Of a DNA stretch of 64,000 bases, positions 50,121-59,170 are shown one piece after another (position 1 is the first letter of the stretch; each line of letters opens with the position of its first letter). The DNA is taken from the NCBI GenBank assembly GCA_934633985.1, contig CAKTYU010000004.1, forward strand, positions 1-64,000, written 5' to 3'. The notes beneath the pieces are model-generated. The model did no database searches and was not told where the DNA came from. It worked only from the letters and a program-made list of their open reading frames with translations. The DNA is from an uncultured Clostridia bacterium (GTDB taxonomy: Bacteria; Bacillota; Clostridia; Christensenellales; CAG-138). The translations under genes and the position numbers were made by a program.

Positions 50121-51023
50121 ATGCAGGATACTTTCAAAAGAGGCTTCGGCGACCGCTATGACGGCTGGCGCGTGAGGCACGTAGACGCCGTTTACAACGT
50201 CATCCCCTTCGTGATGCGTACCCGCCTCGACGCTCAGAATTTCTTTGAAGAAAATATCCCCATAGAGAACATCGAGCGCTTCATCCGCGATCACCGTGAG
50301 GATATGCCCGACCTCGCCTTCATGCACGTGATAATCGCGGCCATGGTGCGCATGATAGCTACCCGGCCCTATCTCAACCGCTTCGTCATGTGGAACAAGA
50401 TATACGCCCGCAACCACATAGACATCGCCCTGATGATAAAGCGCAGGCAGAGCAACGTTGAAACCAACGTAAAGCCCGAATTTGCGCCCACCGCAACCCT
50501 GACAGACGTTATGAACACCATGAACGCCATAGTCAACGAAAACATCGACGACGACGCCAACAACAGCATGGACAAGCTCGCAAGCATCTTGGGCTATATC
50601 CCCGCGTTTATCCTGCGGTTCGTCATAGGCAGCCTCAGGTGGCTCGACAACATAGGGCTCATGCCCAAGGGCATCGCAGACGCCAGCCCCTTCCATTGCA
50701 GCGCGTTCTTGACCAACGTAGGCTCCGTTGGCATAGGCCCCATCTACCATCACCTTTACGAGTTCGGCACCTGCTCCGTATTCGTCGCCATGGGAAACAA
50801 GTACAAATACGGCGCCATATCGAGGGAGGGGGCGCGGGTGGAAAAGCGCTTCGTAGGGCTAAAGTTCGTAACCGATGAAAGGATCTGCGACGGAAAGTAC
50901 TATGCGGATTCCATGAAGGTGCTCAGGCGGCTGCTGAACAACCCCGAGCTGCTCATGGCCCCGCCCGCGGAGATACCCGTGGACGACGGAGTGCCCGCAA
51001 AAAAGCTAAAAATCAAAAGGTAA
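50121..51023 (+). CDS. Stand-alone 2-oxoacid dehydrogenase E2-like acyltransferase domain, catalytic His absent
   Basis: The 300-residue protein starts 7 bases after CAGGAGG. RPYLNRFVMWNKIYARNHIDIALMIK, FLTNVGSVGIGPIYHHLYEFGTCSVFVAMG and the end DERICDGKYYADSMKVLRRLLNNPELL follow the catalytic domain of E2 acyltransferases and chloramphenicol acetyltransferase. There is no lipoyl or subunit-binding domain, and the catalytic DHRxxDG is DERICDG, with Glu in place of the His. No E1 or E3 gene is nearby. It is either a non-catalytic homologue or uses different chemistry. I do not know its function. Confidence 0.75.
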   Translation: MQDTFKRGFGDRYDGWRVRHVDAVYNVIPFVMRTRLDAQNFFEENIPIENIERFIRDHREDMPDLAFMHVIIAAMVRMIATRPYLNRFVMWNKIYARNHIDIALMIKRRQSNVETNVKPEFAPTATLTDVMNTMNAIVNENIDDDANNSMDKLASILGYIPAFILRFVIGSLRWLDNIGLMPKGIADASPFHCSAFLTNVGSVGIGPIYHHLYEFGTCSVFVAMGNKYKYGAISREGARVEKRFVGLKFVTDERICDGKYYADSMKVLRRLLNNPELLMAPPAEIPVDDGVPAKKLKIKR

Positions 51024-51047
51024 TCCCGGTTTAGATTCTTAAAGAGC

Positions 51048-51080
51048 ATATCCGGCGGGCGGGAGCCCGCCGGATATTTT
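51048..51080. terminator. Terminator between convergent genes
   Basis: ATATCCGGCGGG pairs perfectly with CCCGCCGGATAT across a six-base loop, followed by TTTA; the T-run is short. Confidence 0.75.
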
Positions 51081-51102
51081 ACTGTTCGGTGGAATTGCTT
51101 TA

Positions 51103-52575
51103 TTACATATTTGCCAGTACGCCGGTGGCGTCGTTGAACTCGTTGATGAGCTTATCCAGCTCGTCGGCCTGGGCGTGCATATCGGTCCAGTAATGAGTGT
51201 CATACCACTGCCGGTTGATCTCATCATAGGTCCTGCCCTGCTGCTCGACCCAGGTGTAGTACTTGAGGTTGTGTATGCGCTTGCGGTCCTGATAGGACAG
51301 CTCCAGCATGCTGTCGGTGCGAACGCCGTGGAGATGCTCGCTGTAATCGCGGGCGGCGGTGAGCATATCGTATGCGCCCTGCTGCTCGTTGAGCTCGTCT
51401 ATGCGGCTGGTGTACATGATGGCGGAGTCGGTAGCTACCGTGGCTACCACGTCGTCCTCGGTCAGCTCATAGTACTTGGCAAACTTGATGCAGCAAAGCA
51501 TGTTGGCAATGCCGGAAATGCCCAGGAGATCCAGCTTTTCGATGGTCTCGGCAGGTACGCCCACCACGTCCTTCAGGTACTTCCTGCCCTCCTCGCAGTT
51601 GAAGAGGCGGAGCAGGTTCTGGGAATCCTCATCGTCTATGTCGATAACCATGTCGGTGTTGCGGACGTTGTGTATCCAAGGCACATGCTTGTCGCCTATG
51701 CCCTCTATGCGGTGGCCTCCGAAGCCGTTTTCCAGCAGGGTGGGGCACTGGAGCGCCTCGCCGACCGCCAGCTTGGAGTAGGGATACCTCTCCTTGAGCA
51801 GATCGCCCGCGCTCATGGTGCCGGCGGAGCCGGAGGTGAAGCAGGCTCCCGCAAAGCGGCTGGTGGGTGTCTTTATGGACTCATAGGCCTCGGCGATGGC
51901 GTTGCCGGTCACCTGATAGTGCCATACGCAGTTGCCCATCTCCTCGAACTGGTTGAATATTACCACGTCGTCGCGGGTGTTGCGGAGCTCCCAGGTCTTG
52001 TCGAATATCTCCTTTACGTTGGACTCGCAGCCGGGGGTGGCGATGACCTCGCCCGCTATCCTGGAGAGCCAGTCAAAGCGCTCCTTGCTCATCTCGGCGG
52101 GCAGTATGGCTATGCTGTCGCAGGAAAGTAGCTTGGAGTTGAAGGCGCCGCCGCGGCAGTAATTGCCGGTGGAGGGCCAAACGGCCTTATTGTAGGTAGC
52201 GTCAAACTGTCCGGTCACGAGGCGTGGCACGAGGCAGCCGTAGGAAGCGCCGACCTTATGGCAGCCGGTGGGGAACCACTTGCCCACCATGATGATGATC
52301 CTCGCCTTTACGCCGGAAAGGCTGGAGGGGATCTCGATGAAGTTTACGCCGCCATAGGTGCCGCCCTGCATGGTGGGCTCGTTATGCCAGGTGATGCGGA
52401 ACAGGTTCAGGGGATCCACATCCCACAGTCCCACTTTTTTAAGGCCCTCCTTTATCTTCTCGGGGATAAGGTCGGGGTTCTTCATCTGGGCGAAGGTGGG
52501 CAGTACGATCTTGTGCTCGCGGGCAACCTTGATGTTGTGCTGGAGTTTTTCGTTGTTCTTTTCGAGATTGATCAT
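51103..52575 (-). CDS. PLP-dependent enzyme of the cysteine synthase/TrpB-like fold, function unknown
   Basis: A 490-residue protein starting at ATG 52575 after GAGG. FPTGCHKVGASYGCLVPRL carries a likely Schiff-base lysine (cHKvgA type), with WPSTGNYCRGGAFNSKLL as the substrate/phosphate loop and ACFTSGSAGTMSAGDLLK as another PLP-phosphate segment; VATVATDSAIMY lies near the end. Databases usually call this family PLP-dependent cysteine synthase or subunit-beta protein. It is about 150 residues longer than CysK and has a helical tail (QADELDKLINEFNDATG). The substrate cannot be told. It converges on the E2-like gene. Confidence 0.75.
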   Translation of the reverse strand: MINLEKNNEKLQHNIKVAREHKIVLPTFAQMKNPDLIPEKIKEGLKKVGLWDVDPLNLFRITWHNEPTMQGGTYGGVNFIEIPSSLSGVKARIIIMVGKWFPTGCHKVGASYGCLVPRLVTGQFDATYNKAVWPSTGNYCRGGAFNSKLLSCDSIAILPAEMSKERFDWLSRIAGEVIATPGCESNVKEIFDKTWELRNTRDDVVIFNQFEEMGNCVWHYQVTGNAIAEAYESIKTPTSRFAGACFTSGSAGTMSAGDLLKERYPYSKLAVGEALQCPTLLENGFGGHRIEGIGDKHVPWIHNVRNTDMVIDIDDEDSQNLLRLFNCEEGRKYLKDVVGVPAETIEKLDLLGISGIANMLCCIKFAKYYELTEDDVVATVATDSAIMYTSRIDELNEQQGAYDMLTAARDYSEHLHGVRTDSMLELSYQDRKRIHNLKYYTWVEQQGRTYDEINRQWYDTHYWTDMHAQADELDKLINEFNDATGVLANM

Positions 52576-52727
52576 TTTACACCTCATTGGATTGATATTG
52601 TCCTGCCATTGAGCAGTTTGTGGTCAATGCTTTGTTTTAGCTATACATATATAGTTTAGCGTTTTTTTTAACATAAGTAAAGTGGGTTCCACAAACTTTT
52701 TATTGTAAATCAAAAATTTTTTTGCTC

Positions 52728-53426
52728 TTATGCTATGGTAAGCGCAAGCTCCATCATGGTGGTGAAGGTATTCTGGCGTTCCTCCGAGGTACATTCCTCT
52801 CCCGTTACTATATTATCCGATATGGTGCATATTGCGAGCGCGTTCTTGCCGGCGCGGGCGGCGTTCATATACAGCGCCGCGGCCTCCATTTCCACCGCCA
52901 GCACGCCCAGCTTCTGCCAATCCAGCGTGCTGCCGCTGTCGTCATAGAACAGGTCGTTGGAGAGCAGGTTGCCCACGCGGTAGTTGACCTTCATGGCCTC
53001 GGCGGTATCCACGGCCTTGCGGAGCAGGTCGAAGCTCGCTATGGGGGTGAAATGGCCGGGGAGCCGGAACTGATCGGCAAAGACGGTATTGTAGCAGGCG
53101 CCCATGCCTATGACTATGCTGCGGAGGGGTATGTCCTTGTGTATGGCGCCGGCTGAGCCTATGCGTATTATGTTTTCCACGCCGAAGAAGTTGAACAGCT
53201 CGTGTGAGTAGATGCCCATGGAGGGCATGCCCATGCCGCTCGCCATCACGCTGACCCTCTTGCCCTTATAGGTGCCGGTGTAGCCCTGCACCCCGCGGAC
53301 GTTATTCACGAGGACCGCGTCCTCAAGGAAGGTCTCTGCGATAAACTTGGAACGCAGCGGGTCGCCGGGCATAAGTACAGTCCTTGCGAAATCTTCCGGC
53401 CTTGCGTTGATGTGTGGTGTGCTCAT
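52728..53426 (-). CDS. deoD: Purine-nucleoside phosphorylase
   Basis: The 232-residue hexameric-type PNP has MPGDPLRSKFIAE at the N-terminus (phosphate/nucleoside binding), GMGMPSMGIYSHELF, RIGSAGAIH and VLAVEMEAAALYMNA with the nucleoside-binding Met-Glu, and TISDNIVTGE with the catalytic Asp. It cleaves purine nucleosides to base and ribose-1-phosphate in the cytoplasm, a natural partner of the BmpA-NupOPQ importer encoded 4 kb upstream. It starts 12 bases after rmuC ends and has AGGAGG. Confidence 0.94.
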   Translation of the reverse strand: MSTPHINARPEDFARTVLMPGDPLRSKFIAETFLEDAVLVNNVRGVQGYTGTYKGKRVSVMASGMGMPSMGIYSHELFNFFGVENIIRIGSAGAIHKDIPLRSIVIGMGACYNTVFADQFRLPGHFTPIASFDLLRKAVDTAEAMKVNYRVGNLLSNDLFYDDSGSTLDWQKLGVLAVEMEAAALYMNAARAGKNALAICTISDNIVTGEECTSEERQNTFTTMMELALTIA

Positions 53427-53437
53427 CGTTATTCCTC

Positions 53438-54790
53438 CTAATTATCATTATTTGGGCTTTCGCCGCCCTTATCGTCGTCGCGGGAGGACGCGTCCTCGTA
53501 TACGTCGTCCTCGTTCATGGGTATATACAGCCGCGCCTCGGCCTCCGGCATCTCGGTGACCTTCCTGAGGCTGGACTTTATCTGGCGCGTCCTTACCCCT
53601 ATCAGCTTATCCAGATCGTCGTTGGCCTTTATGAGCTGCTTCTGGGTGTGCGTAAGCACCTCTTCAAAGCGGTTGAACTCGGTCTTTACCGCCGAAAGCA
53701 CCTTCCATACCTCGCTGCTGCGTTTCTGTATGGCCACGCTGCGGAAGCCCATTTGCAGGCTGTTGAGCAGCGCCGCCATTATGCTGGGCCCCGCTATGCT
53801 TATGCGGTAATCCCTTTGCAGCCTTTCCACCAGCCCCAGCTTCACCGCCTCCGCGTAAAGCCCCTCCGTGGGTAAAAACATTATTCCGAAGTCGGTGGTG
53901 TAGGGCGGGTCGATGTATTTATCCCGTATATCCTTGGCAAAGCCGCGTATCCTCGCCTTAAGCGCCTCGCCTGCCGCGGCGGCCTTTGCGGGGTCCGCGC
54001 TGTCGTAGGCGTCCATAAGGTCGTTATAGGCGTCAACGGGAAATTTTGAGTCTATGGGCAGCAGGGCGAAGCCGTCATCGTCCCCGGGTATCTTTATTGC
54101 AAATTCCACCCGCTCCTTGCCCCGGGGGGAGGTCATCACGTTTTCCACGTACTGCTCCGGCGCAAGCATTTCTTCGAGTATTGCGCCAAGCTGTATCTCG
54201 CCCAGTATGCCCCTGGTCTTAACGTTGGAAAGCACCCGCTTCAGGTCGCCCACCCCCACGGCCAAGCTCTGCATCTCGCCCAAGCCCTTGTATACCTGCT
54301 CCAGACGGTCGTTTACCATCTGGAAGGACTGTGTCATGCGCTCGTTTATCGTGCGCTGGAGCTTTTCATCGACTATCTGGCGCATCTCGTCCAGCTTTTT
54401 GCCGTTGTCCTGCTGTATGGCGGCGAGGCGTTTTTCCATGGTGCTGCGTATGTTTTCCAGCTTCTGCTCGCTTTCCATGGAGGAGGTGCCGAGCCGCTGC
54501 TCTATCCTTGCGCCCATATCCGCCATCACCCGCCTCAGTTGGGACAGGCTCTCGCCCTGGGCGCGGTAGGCCGACTGCTGATTTTCCGCTATGAGCGAGC
54601 CCAGGTTGCCGACGTTCTTATGTACGGAGTCCGTAAGCTCCATGCGAAGCTCCCGCTGGTCGTCCTCCAGCTCCTCCATAAGCCTGCCCACTATCCTCTC
54701 CTCGGCCCTGCCCTGGCGTATCAGCATCACCGCGAGCATGGTAACGGCGGCCAATGCCAGCGCCAGCAGTATATACAGCAGTATCTCCAT
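53438..54790 (-). CDS. rmuC: DNA recombination protein RmuC family
   Basis: The 450-residue protein has an N-terminal membrane helix (about residues 3-23), a long coiled coil to about residue 170, and the RmuC nuclease-like domain (KTRGILGEIQLGAILEEMLAPEQYVEN, LLPIDSKFPVDAYNDL, DFGIMFLPTEGLYAEAVK). RmuC limits DNA inversions at short repeats in E. coli. The start at ATG 54790 has GGGAG five bases upstream. An ECF S component precedes and deoD follows, all closely spaced. Confidence 0.92.
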   Translation of the reverse strand: MEILLYILLALALAAVTMLAVMLIRQGRAEERIVGRLMEELEDDQRELRMELTDSVHKNVGNLGSLIAENQQSAYRAQGESLSQLRRVMADMGARIEQRLGTSSMESEQKLENIRSTMEKRLAAIQQDNGKKLDEMRQIVDEKLQRTINERMTQSFQMVNDRLEQVYKGLGEMQSLAVGVGDLKRVLSNVKTRGILGEIQLGAILEEMLAPEQYVENVMTSPRGKERVEFAIKIPGDDDGFALLPIDSKFPVDAYNDLMDAYDSADPAKAAAAGEALKARIRGFAKDIRDKYIDPPYTTDFGIMFLPTEGLYAEAVKLGLVERLQRDYRISIAGPSIMAALLNSLQMGFRSVAIQKRSSEVWKVLSAVKTEFNRFEEVLTHTQKQLIKANDDLDKLIGVRTRQIKSSLRKVTEMPEAEARLYIPMNEDDVYEDASSRDDDKGGESPNNDN

Positions 54791-54805
54791 CAAAGCTCCC
54801 TTTCC

Positions 54806-55288
54806 TTATTTGCGTACGGTATCTATGCCCTTGGTTATTATCGCGCCGAGCAGCGCGCCGGCAACGGCCTGCATGAGGTTCGCGGGTATGGATATCACGG
54901 CTGTAGATGCGCCGTAAATTATGCACTCATAGAGGAAGTAGCCCAGCACCATAACGCCGCCGCAGATAAGGAAGCGGAGTATCATCGCCTTTACCTTGCC
55001 CGCCAGCTTTACCGCCAGCAGCGCCATAGCGCCCTTTATTATGAAGGTCGCGGGGGCGTAAAGGGCGCTGCCCAAAAGGAGGTCTGCGAGCATGCTGCCT
55101 ATCGCGGCGGCAGCCACGCCCCAGGGCCAGCCCAACAGGTGCGCGGAGGCGTAAACGGCGGCGTCGCCCGCGTTGGCATACGCGCCCTGCACGCCGGGTA
55201 TGGGTATGGCGGCAAACATTGTGGTAACTACGACTATCGCGCACATAAGTCCTGCCCAAGTAATGGTCTTGATCTTGTCCTGTTTCAT
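54806..55288 (-). CDS. ECF transporter S component, substrate unknown
   Basis: A 160-residue membrane protein of about five or six helices with TITWAGLMCAIVVVTTMFAAIPIPG at the N-terminus and GDAAVYASAHLLGWPWGVAAAAIGSMLADLLLG, the typical vitamin-binding S-component pattern of PF12822-type proteins. It would combine with the EcfA1-EcfA2-EcfT module encoded a little upstream on the same strand. The substrate cannot be read; I see no riboswitch before it. Confidence 0.85.
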   Translation of the reverse strand: MKQDKIKTITWAGLMCAIVVVTTMFAAIPIPGVQGAYANAGDAAVYASAHLLGWPWGVAAAAIGSMLADLLLGSALYAPATFIIKGAMALLAVKLAGKVKAMILRFLICGGVMVLGYFLYECIIYGASTAVISIPANLMQAVAGALLGAIITKGIDTVRK

Positions 55289-55321
55289 TTTTCGATTCTC
55301 CTTAAATATAAAACTTAAAAC

Positions 55322-56080
55322 TTATAAATATTTCGCCGTATCAAAGCCGGGGTATTCCACCCGGTACAGCATCAGCCCGTGGGCCGGGGCCGTGGCCCCC
55401 GCGTCCCGTCTTTCAAGGCTCTGCAGGGCCCGCCTTACGGAGTCCTCGCTCCGCTTGCCGGAGCCTATTTCCAGCAGAGTCCCGACGATTATCCTCACCA
55501 TGTTGTACATAAAGCCGCTGCCCGCTATGTCGAAGGCGAGTATATTGTCGTCCCTGTTCCACTCCGCCCTGTATATGGTGCGGACCGTGCTTTCCAGCTC
55601 CGTGCCAGCCGACTTGAAGGCCGAAAAGTCGTGCTCCCCCAAAAGCCCCGCAGCCGCCCTGTTCATTTTATCCACATCCAGCGCGTAGTGGTAGTGCAGC
55701 GCCGTGTTCCTGTTGAAAACTCCCGCATGGGGGGCGTTGTTGACGGTGTACCGGTAGTGCTTTTTTATCACGTCGAACCGGGCGTGGAAGCCCTCCGCCC
55801 TGTCGCTGTATACCACCCTTATGTCCCCCGGCAGGCCCACGTTCAGCGCGTAGGCGAATTTATCCGGAGGTATGCGGCTTTGGGTATCGAAGTGGGCCAC
55901 CTGCGCCATGGCGTGTACGCCGCTATCCGTCCTTCCGGAGGCGTAGAGGCACGTCCTCTCCCCCGTGAGCTTATTTAGCTCCCTTTCCAGCACCTCCTGC
56001 ACCGCCCTGCCGTTGGGCTGCGTCTGCCAGCCCACATAGCCCGTGCCGTCGTATTGAATTATAAGGCGTATCCTCGGCAT
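55322..56080 (-). CDS. truA: tRNA pseudouridine(38-40) synthase TruA
   Basis: The 252-residue protein starts at ATG 56080 (MPRIRLIIQYDGTGYVGWQTQ). The catalytic Asp is in ASGRTDSGVHAMAQVAHF, and FMYNMVRIIVGTLLEIG closes the active site. It converts U38-U40 in the tRNA anticodon arm. Its place after ecfT is standard in Firmicutes, though here an extra gene intervenes. Confidence 0.96.
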   Translation of the reverse strand: MPRIRLIIQYDGTGYVGWQTQPNGRAVQEVLERELNKLTGERTCLYASGRTDSGVHAMAQVAHFDTQSRIPPDKFAYALNVGLPGDIRVVYSDRAEGFHARFDVIKKHYRYTVNNAPHAGVFNRNTALHYHYALDVDKMNRAAAGLLGEHDFSAFKSAGTELESTVRTIYRAEWNRDDNILAFDIAGSGFMYNMVRIIVGTLLEIGSGKRSEDSVRRALQSLERRDAGATAPAHGLMLYRVEYPGFDTAKYL

Positions 56081-56084
56081 TTTA

Positions 56085-56492
56085 TCAGTCCCTCGCAAGA
56101 GGCATTATCTCGCCGCTGCTTATGCGCTGTATGAAGCAAAGCTCGGCCTTGCCGTCCCGTGTGAACAGGGTCACGACGTCCTTGTTTTCCAGCGTGAGAA
56201 GGAGCAGCATTATATCCCCTCTGGCGTTTATATCCGACGGGAAGCCCCCCTCGCGGCTCGCCGCCACCGCCTCGCTGAGATCCTGCCCCGCCAGTATATC
56301 CTGTATGGTGGAATCCGGGAAGCTGCCGGCGTTGTAGAAGTCGTCGTCATCGAGGGTGTAGCCATACTCCCTAAGGGCTTTTGCGGCGTCCGAATAGGGG
56401 TGCTTTTCGGCGATGGAGGCGTTGAGCAGCAGCGCGCCCGCTATGAGCAGCGCCGCCATGGAAAGAAGTATTATCCTCGTGCCCTTGGTCAT
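56085..56492 (-). CDS. Membrane-anchored hypothetical protein
   Basis: About 135 residues starting at ATG 56492 (MTKGTRIILLSMAALLIAGALLL), chosen for its distance from GGAG; an ATG two codons earlier is too close. One N-terminal helix anchors a small extracytoplasmic acidic domain (SDAAKALREYGYTLDDDDFY...). I do not recognise the family. It is inserted between ecfT and truA, with 5-10 bases on each side, so it is part of that operon. Confidence 0.65.
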   Translation of the reverse strand: MTKGTRIILLSMAALLIAGALLLNASIAEKHPYSDAAKALREYGYTLDDDDFYNAGSFPDSTIQDILAGQDLSEAVAASREGGFPSDINARGDIMLLLLTLENKDVVTLFTRDGKAELCFIQRISSGEIMPLARD

Positions 56493-56502
56493 GCCCATAC
56501 TC

Positions 56503-57306
56503 CTATATCACCGCCTGCAATGTGGCTATCGCGCCTATCAGCAGCGCCATGGAAAGCGCCGCCGCAAGGTCGCCCTTGGTATATTTAAGCACCGTCATGC
56601 GGGTGCGGCCCTCCCCCCCGTGGTAGCAGCGGCTCTCCATAGCCATCGCCAGCTCGTCCGCCCGCCTGAACGCGGATACGAACAGCGGGACGAGTATTGT
56701 CACCATCGCCTTGGCGCGGTCAATGAGGCTCCCCGTTTCAAAGTCCGCCCCACGGGCGGTCTGGGCCTTGGTTATCTTATCCGCCTCTTCTATCAGGGTC
56801 GGTATGAAGCGCAGCGCTATGGTCATCATCATGGCGAGCTCATGGGCGGGAAAGCCTACCCTTGCGAAGGGGGAGAGCAGCCGCTCAAGGCCGTCCGTCA
56901 GGGCGATGGGGGTGGTGGTCAGCGTCATAAGCGACGTGCCGGACACCAGCAGCATGAGCCGCAGCGATATGTATGCCGCCTGGCGGAGGCCGCCGGTGGT
57001 TATCCTTATTATCCACCACTCAAAGAGCGTATCGCCCGTCGCGGTAAACAGCAGGTTTATCGCGAACATGAATATCAGTATGAACCTCAGCGGCTTTAGC
57101 GAGCGCCACAGATAGCTCACCGGCACGCCGGCTATCGCCGTCACCCCCATGACGTATGCCGCCACGAGGAGGAACAGCCACATATTGCCCACTATGAACA
57201 CCGCCGCTATATAGGCGAACATTAGCAGCAGCTTTGTGCGCGGATCCAGCCTGTGTACGAATGAATTGCCCGGGAAATACTGGCCCAGCGTTATATCCTT
57301 AAGCAC
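56503..57306 (-). CDS. ecfT: Energy-coupling factor transporter transmembrane protein EcfT
   Basis: The 267-residue protein begins MLKDITLGQYFPGNSFVHRLDPRTKL, the family's hallmark, has about six helices, and two coupling-helix motifs: ARGADFETGSL and AMESRCYHGGEGRTRM. It links the ATPases to interchangeable S components. It overlaps ecfA2 by 8 bases. Confidence 0.95.
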   Translation of the reverse strand: MLKDITLGQYFPGNSFVHRLDPRTKLLLMFAYIAAVFIVGNMWLFLLVAAYVMGVTAIAGVPVSYLWRSLKPLRFILIFMFAINLLFTATGDTLFEWWIIRITTGGLRQAAYISLRLMLLVSGTSLMTLTTTPIALTDGLERLLSPFARVGFPAHELAMMMTIALRFIPTLIEEADKITKAQTARGADFETGSLIDRAKAMVTILVPLFVSAFRRADELAMAMESRCYHGGEGRTRMTVLKYTKGDLAAALSMALLIGAIATLQAVI

Positions 57307-58147
57307 CTTGCCTCCTTCCCAGCAGGTACTCGGCCATGCCGTCCATGGTGTATACCTCCGGCACGTCCATTCCCCTGCCCCTCAGGAGCTTCCCCAGCTC
57401 GGACGCCGCGGGCAGATCCAGCCCCATCGCCTCAAGATCCAGCTCTCCGCCGAATATCTCCGCGGGCGTGCCCGTCCTTATCACGCTTCCGCCCTGCATC
57501 ACCGCTACCCTGTCGCTGTAAGCGGCTATGTCGTCCATGGAGTGGGACACCATTATCACAGCGCAGCCCGTTTCGCTGCGTATGCCGCTAAGCATATCCA
57601 ATATGGCCCTTCTTCCCGCGGGGTCCAGCCCCGCCATGGGCTCGTCCAGTATCAGATACCCCGGCTCCATGGCGATTATTCCGGCGAGGGCGGCCCGGCG
57701 CTTTTCGCCGCCCGAAAGCTCAAAGGGGGACTTTTCTGCAAACCTCGCCCAGTCCAGCCCCACGAGCTCCATGGCCCGCCTTACCCTGCGGTCTATCTCG
57801 TCCTGCTCCAGCCTCATGTTCTTTGGGCCGAAGGCTATATCCTTGGCCACGGTCTCCTCAAAAAGCTGATACTCCGGGTACTGGAAAACCAAGCCCACCC
57901 TTTTGCGGCCCTCTATGCGCTGTTTTTTCTCGGAAAAGTCGTAGCCGTCCACCATGACCGTACCCGACTCCGGGGGCATTATGCCGCCGATATGCTGCAA
58001 AAGCGTCGATTTGCCGCTGCCGGTATGGCCTATTATCCCGAAAAACTCGCCTTTTTCTATATATAATTCTATATCCCTCAGGGCGGCCTTTTCGCCTGCC
58101 GTCCCCGGAAGGTATGTATGGCAAAGATTCTTTACTTCAATGGGCAT
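57299..58147 (-). CDS. ecfA2: Energy-coupling factor ATPase EcfA2
   Basis: A 282-residue ABC ATPase: Walker A GHTGSGKST, Q-loop VFQYPEYQLFEETVAKDIAFGP (the ECF-specific pattern), signature ELSGGEKRRAALAG, Walker B YLILDEPMAGLD and the H-loop VSHSMDD. It forms a heterodimer with EcfA1. Its ATG overlaps the end of ecfA1 by 16 bases. Confidence 0.95.
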   Translation of the reverse strand: MPIEVKNLCHTYLPGTAGEKAALRDIELYIEKGEFFGIIGHTGSGKSTLLQHIGGIMPPESGTVMVDGYDFSEKKQRIEGRKRVGLVFQYPEYQLFEETVAKDIAFGPKNMRLEQDEIDRRVRRAMELVGLDWARFAEKSPFELSGGEKRRAALAGIIAMEPGYLILDEPMAGLDPAGRRAILDMLSGIRSETGCAVIMVSHSMDDIAAYSDRVAVMQGGSVIRTGTPAEIFGGELDLEAMGLDLPAASELGKLLRGRGMDVPEVYTMDGMAEYLLGRRQGA

Positions 58148-58950
58148 ATTGCGTCTGCAAGCTCCTCCGCTGTTATGACGTCCGCCGGTATATCCATACC
58201 GCCTTCTATCAGCTTATCCCGAAGCATGGCTATGGGCGGCAGGTCGAGCCCGTTGGAGCGCAGCTCCTCCCCCCTGCTGAACACCTCTCTCGGCGTGCCC
58301 TCGGCTATAAGCCTTCCTTCGGCCATCACTATCACCCTGTGGGCTGACAGCGCCTCCTCCATGTATTGCGTGATCATCACCACCGTCATTCCCCGCTCCC
58401 GGTTCAGGCGGCTTACTATATCCAGCACCTCCCGCCGTCCCTGTGGGTCCAGCATCGCCGTGGCCTCGTCCAGCACCAGCACCTCCGGCTCCATGGCGAG
58501 CATGCCCGCTATGGCTATGCGCTGCTTCTGGCCTCCTGAAAGCATGTGTGGCGCGCTCCTTGCGTACTCCTCCATGCCCACGGCCTTTAGCGCCTCGTTC
58601 ACGCGGCGGCGTATCTCCTCCGGCGGCGCCCCGAGGTTCTCCGGCCCGAAGGCCACGTCCTCCTCTACTACGGTGGTGACTATCTGGTTATCCGGGTTCT
58701 GGAACACCATGCCGACCTTTTTGCGTATGTCCAGCGTGCTGTCCTCTGCGGCGGTATCCATGCCGTCCACCGTAACGCGCCCGCCTGTGGGCAGCAGCAG
58801 CGCGTTGAGGTGCTTTGCGAGGGTGCTCTTGCCGCTTCCGTTGCGGCCCACTATCGCCAGCATTTCGCCCTTATTTATTTCGAGCGAGATATCGTCGAGG
58901 GCGGTATGCTCCCCGTCGTATCTGTATATCAAATGGTCAATACTTATCAT
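58132..58950 (-). CDS. ecfA1: Energy-coupling factor ATPase EcfA1
   Basis: The 272-residue ABC ATPase has Walker A GRNGSGKST, Q-loop VFQNPDNQIVTTVVEEDVAFGPENLG, signature MLSGGQKQRIAIAG and Walker B VLVLDEATAMLDPQG. In EcfA1/A2 pairs this subunit usually carries the catalytic Glu; here the residue after the Walker B Asp is Glu, as expected. It begins the ecf-truA operon. Confidence 0.95.
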   Translation of the reverse strand: MISIDHLIYRYDGEHTALDDISLEINKGEMLAIVGRNGSGKSTLAKHLNALLLPTGGRVTVDGMDTAAEDSTLDIRKKVGMVFQNPDNQIVTTVVEEDVAFGPENLGAPPEEIRRRVNEALKAVGMEEYARSAPHMLSGGQKQRIAIAGMLAMEPEVLVLDEATAMLDPQGRREVLDIVSRLNRERGMTVVMITQYMEEALSAHRVIVMAEGRLIAEGTPREVFSRGEELRSNGLDLPPIAMLRDKLIEGGMDIPADVITAEELADAICPLK

Positions 58951-59170
58951 GTCAGCCGCTGTCTTCCTCGGTAATACACTTTAATAACTGATTATACCAT
59001 ACCTAACGCCACTATTCCACAGGTTAACGTTTCGATTATTATCTTCGGCAAAAGACAGGCGATTTTCAAAATGTTTCTTAATACTTTCTTTGTTTATTCC
59101 AAAATACCTTATTATTCGGTCCTTTGCCGTGGTATAATCTTAGGGATAAAGCTATACGGAGGTATTTATA

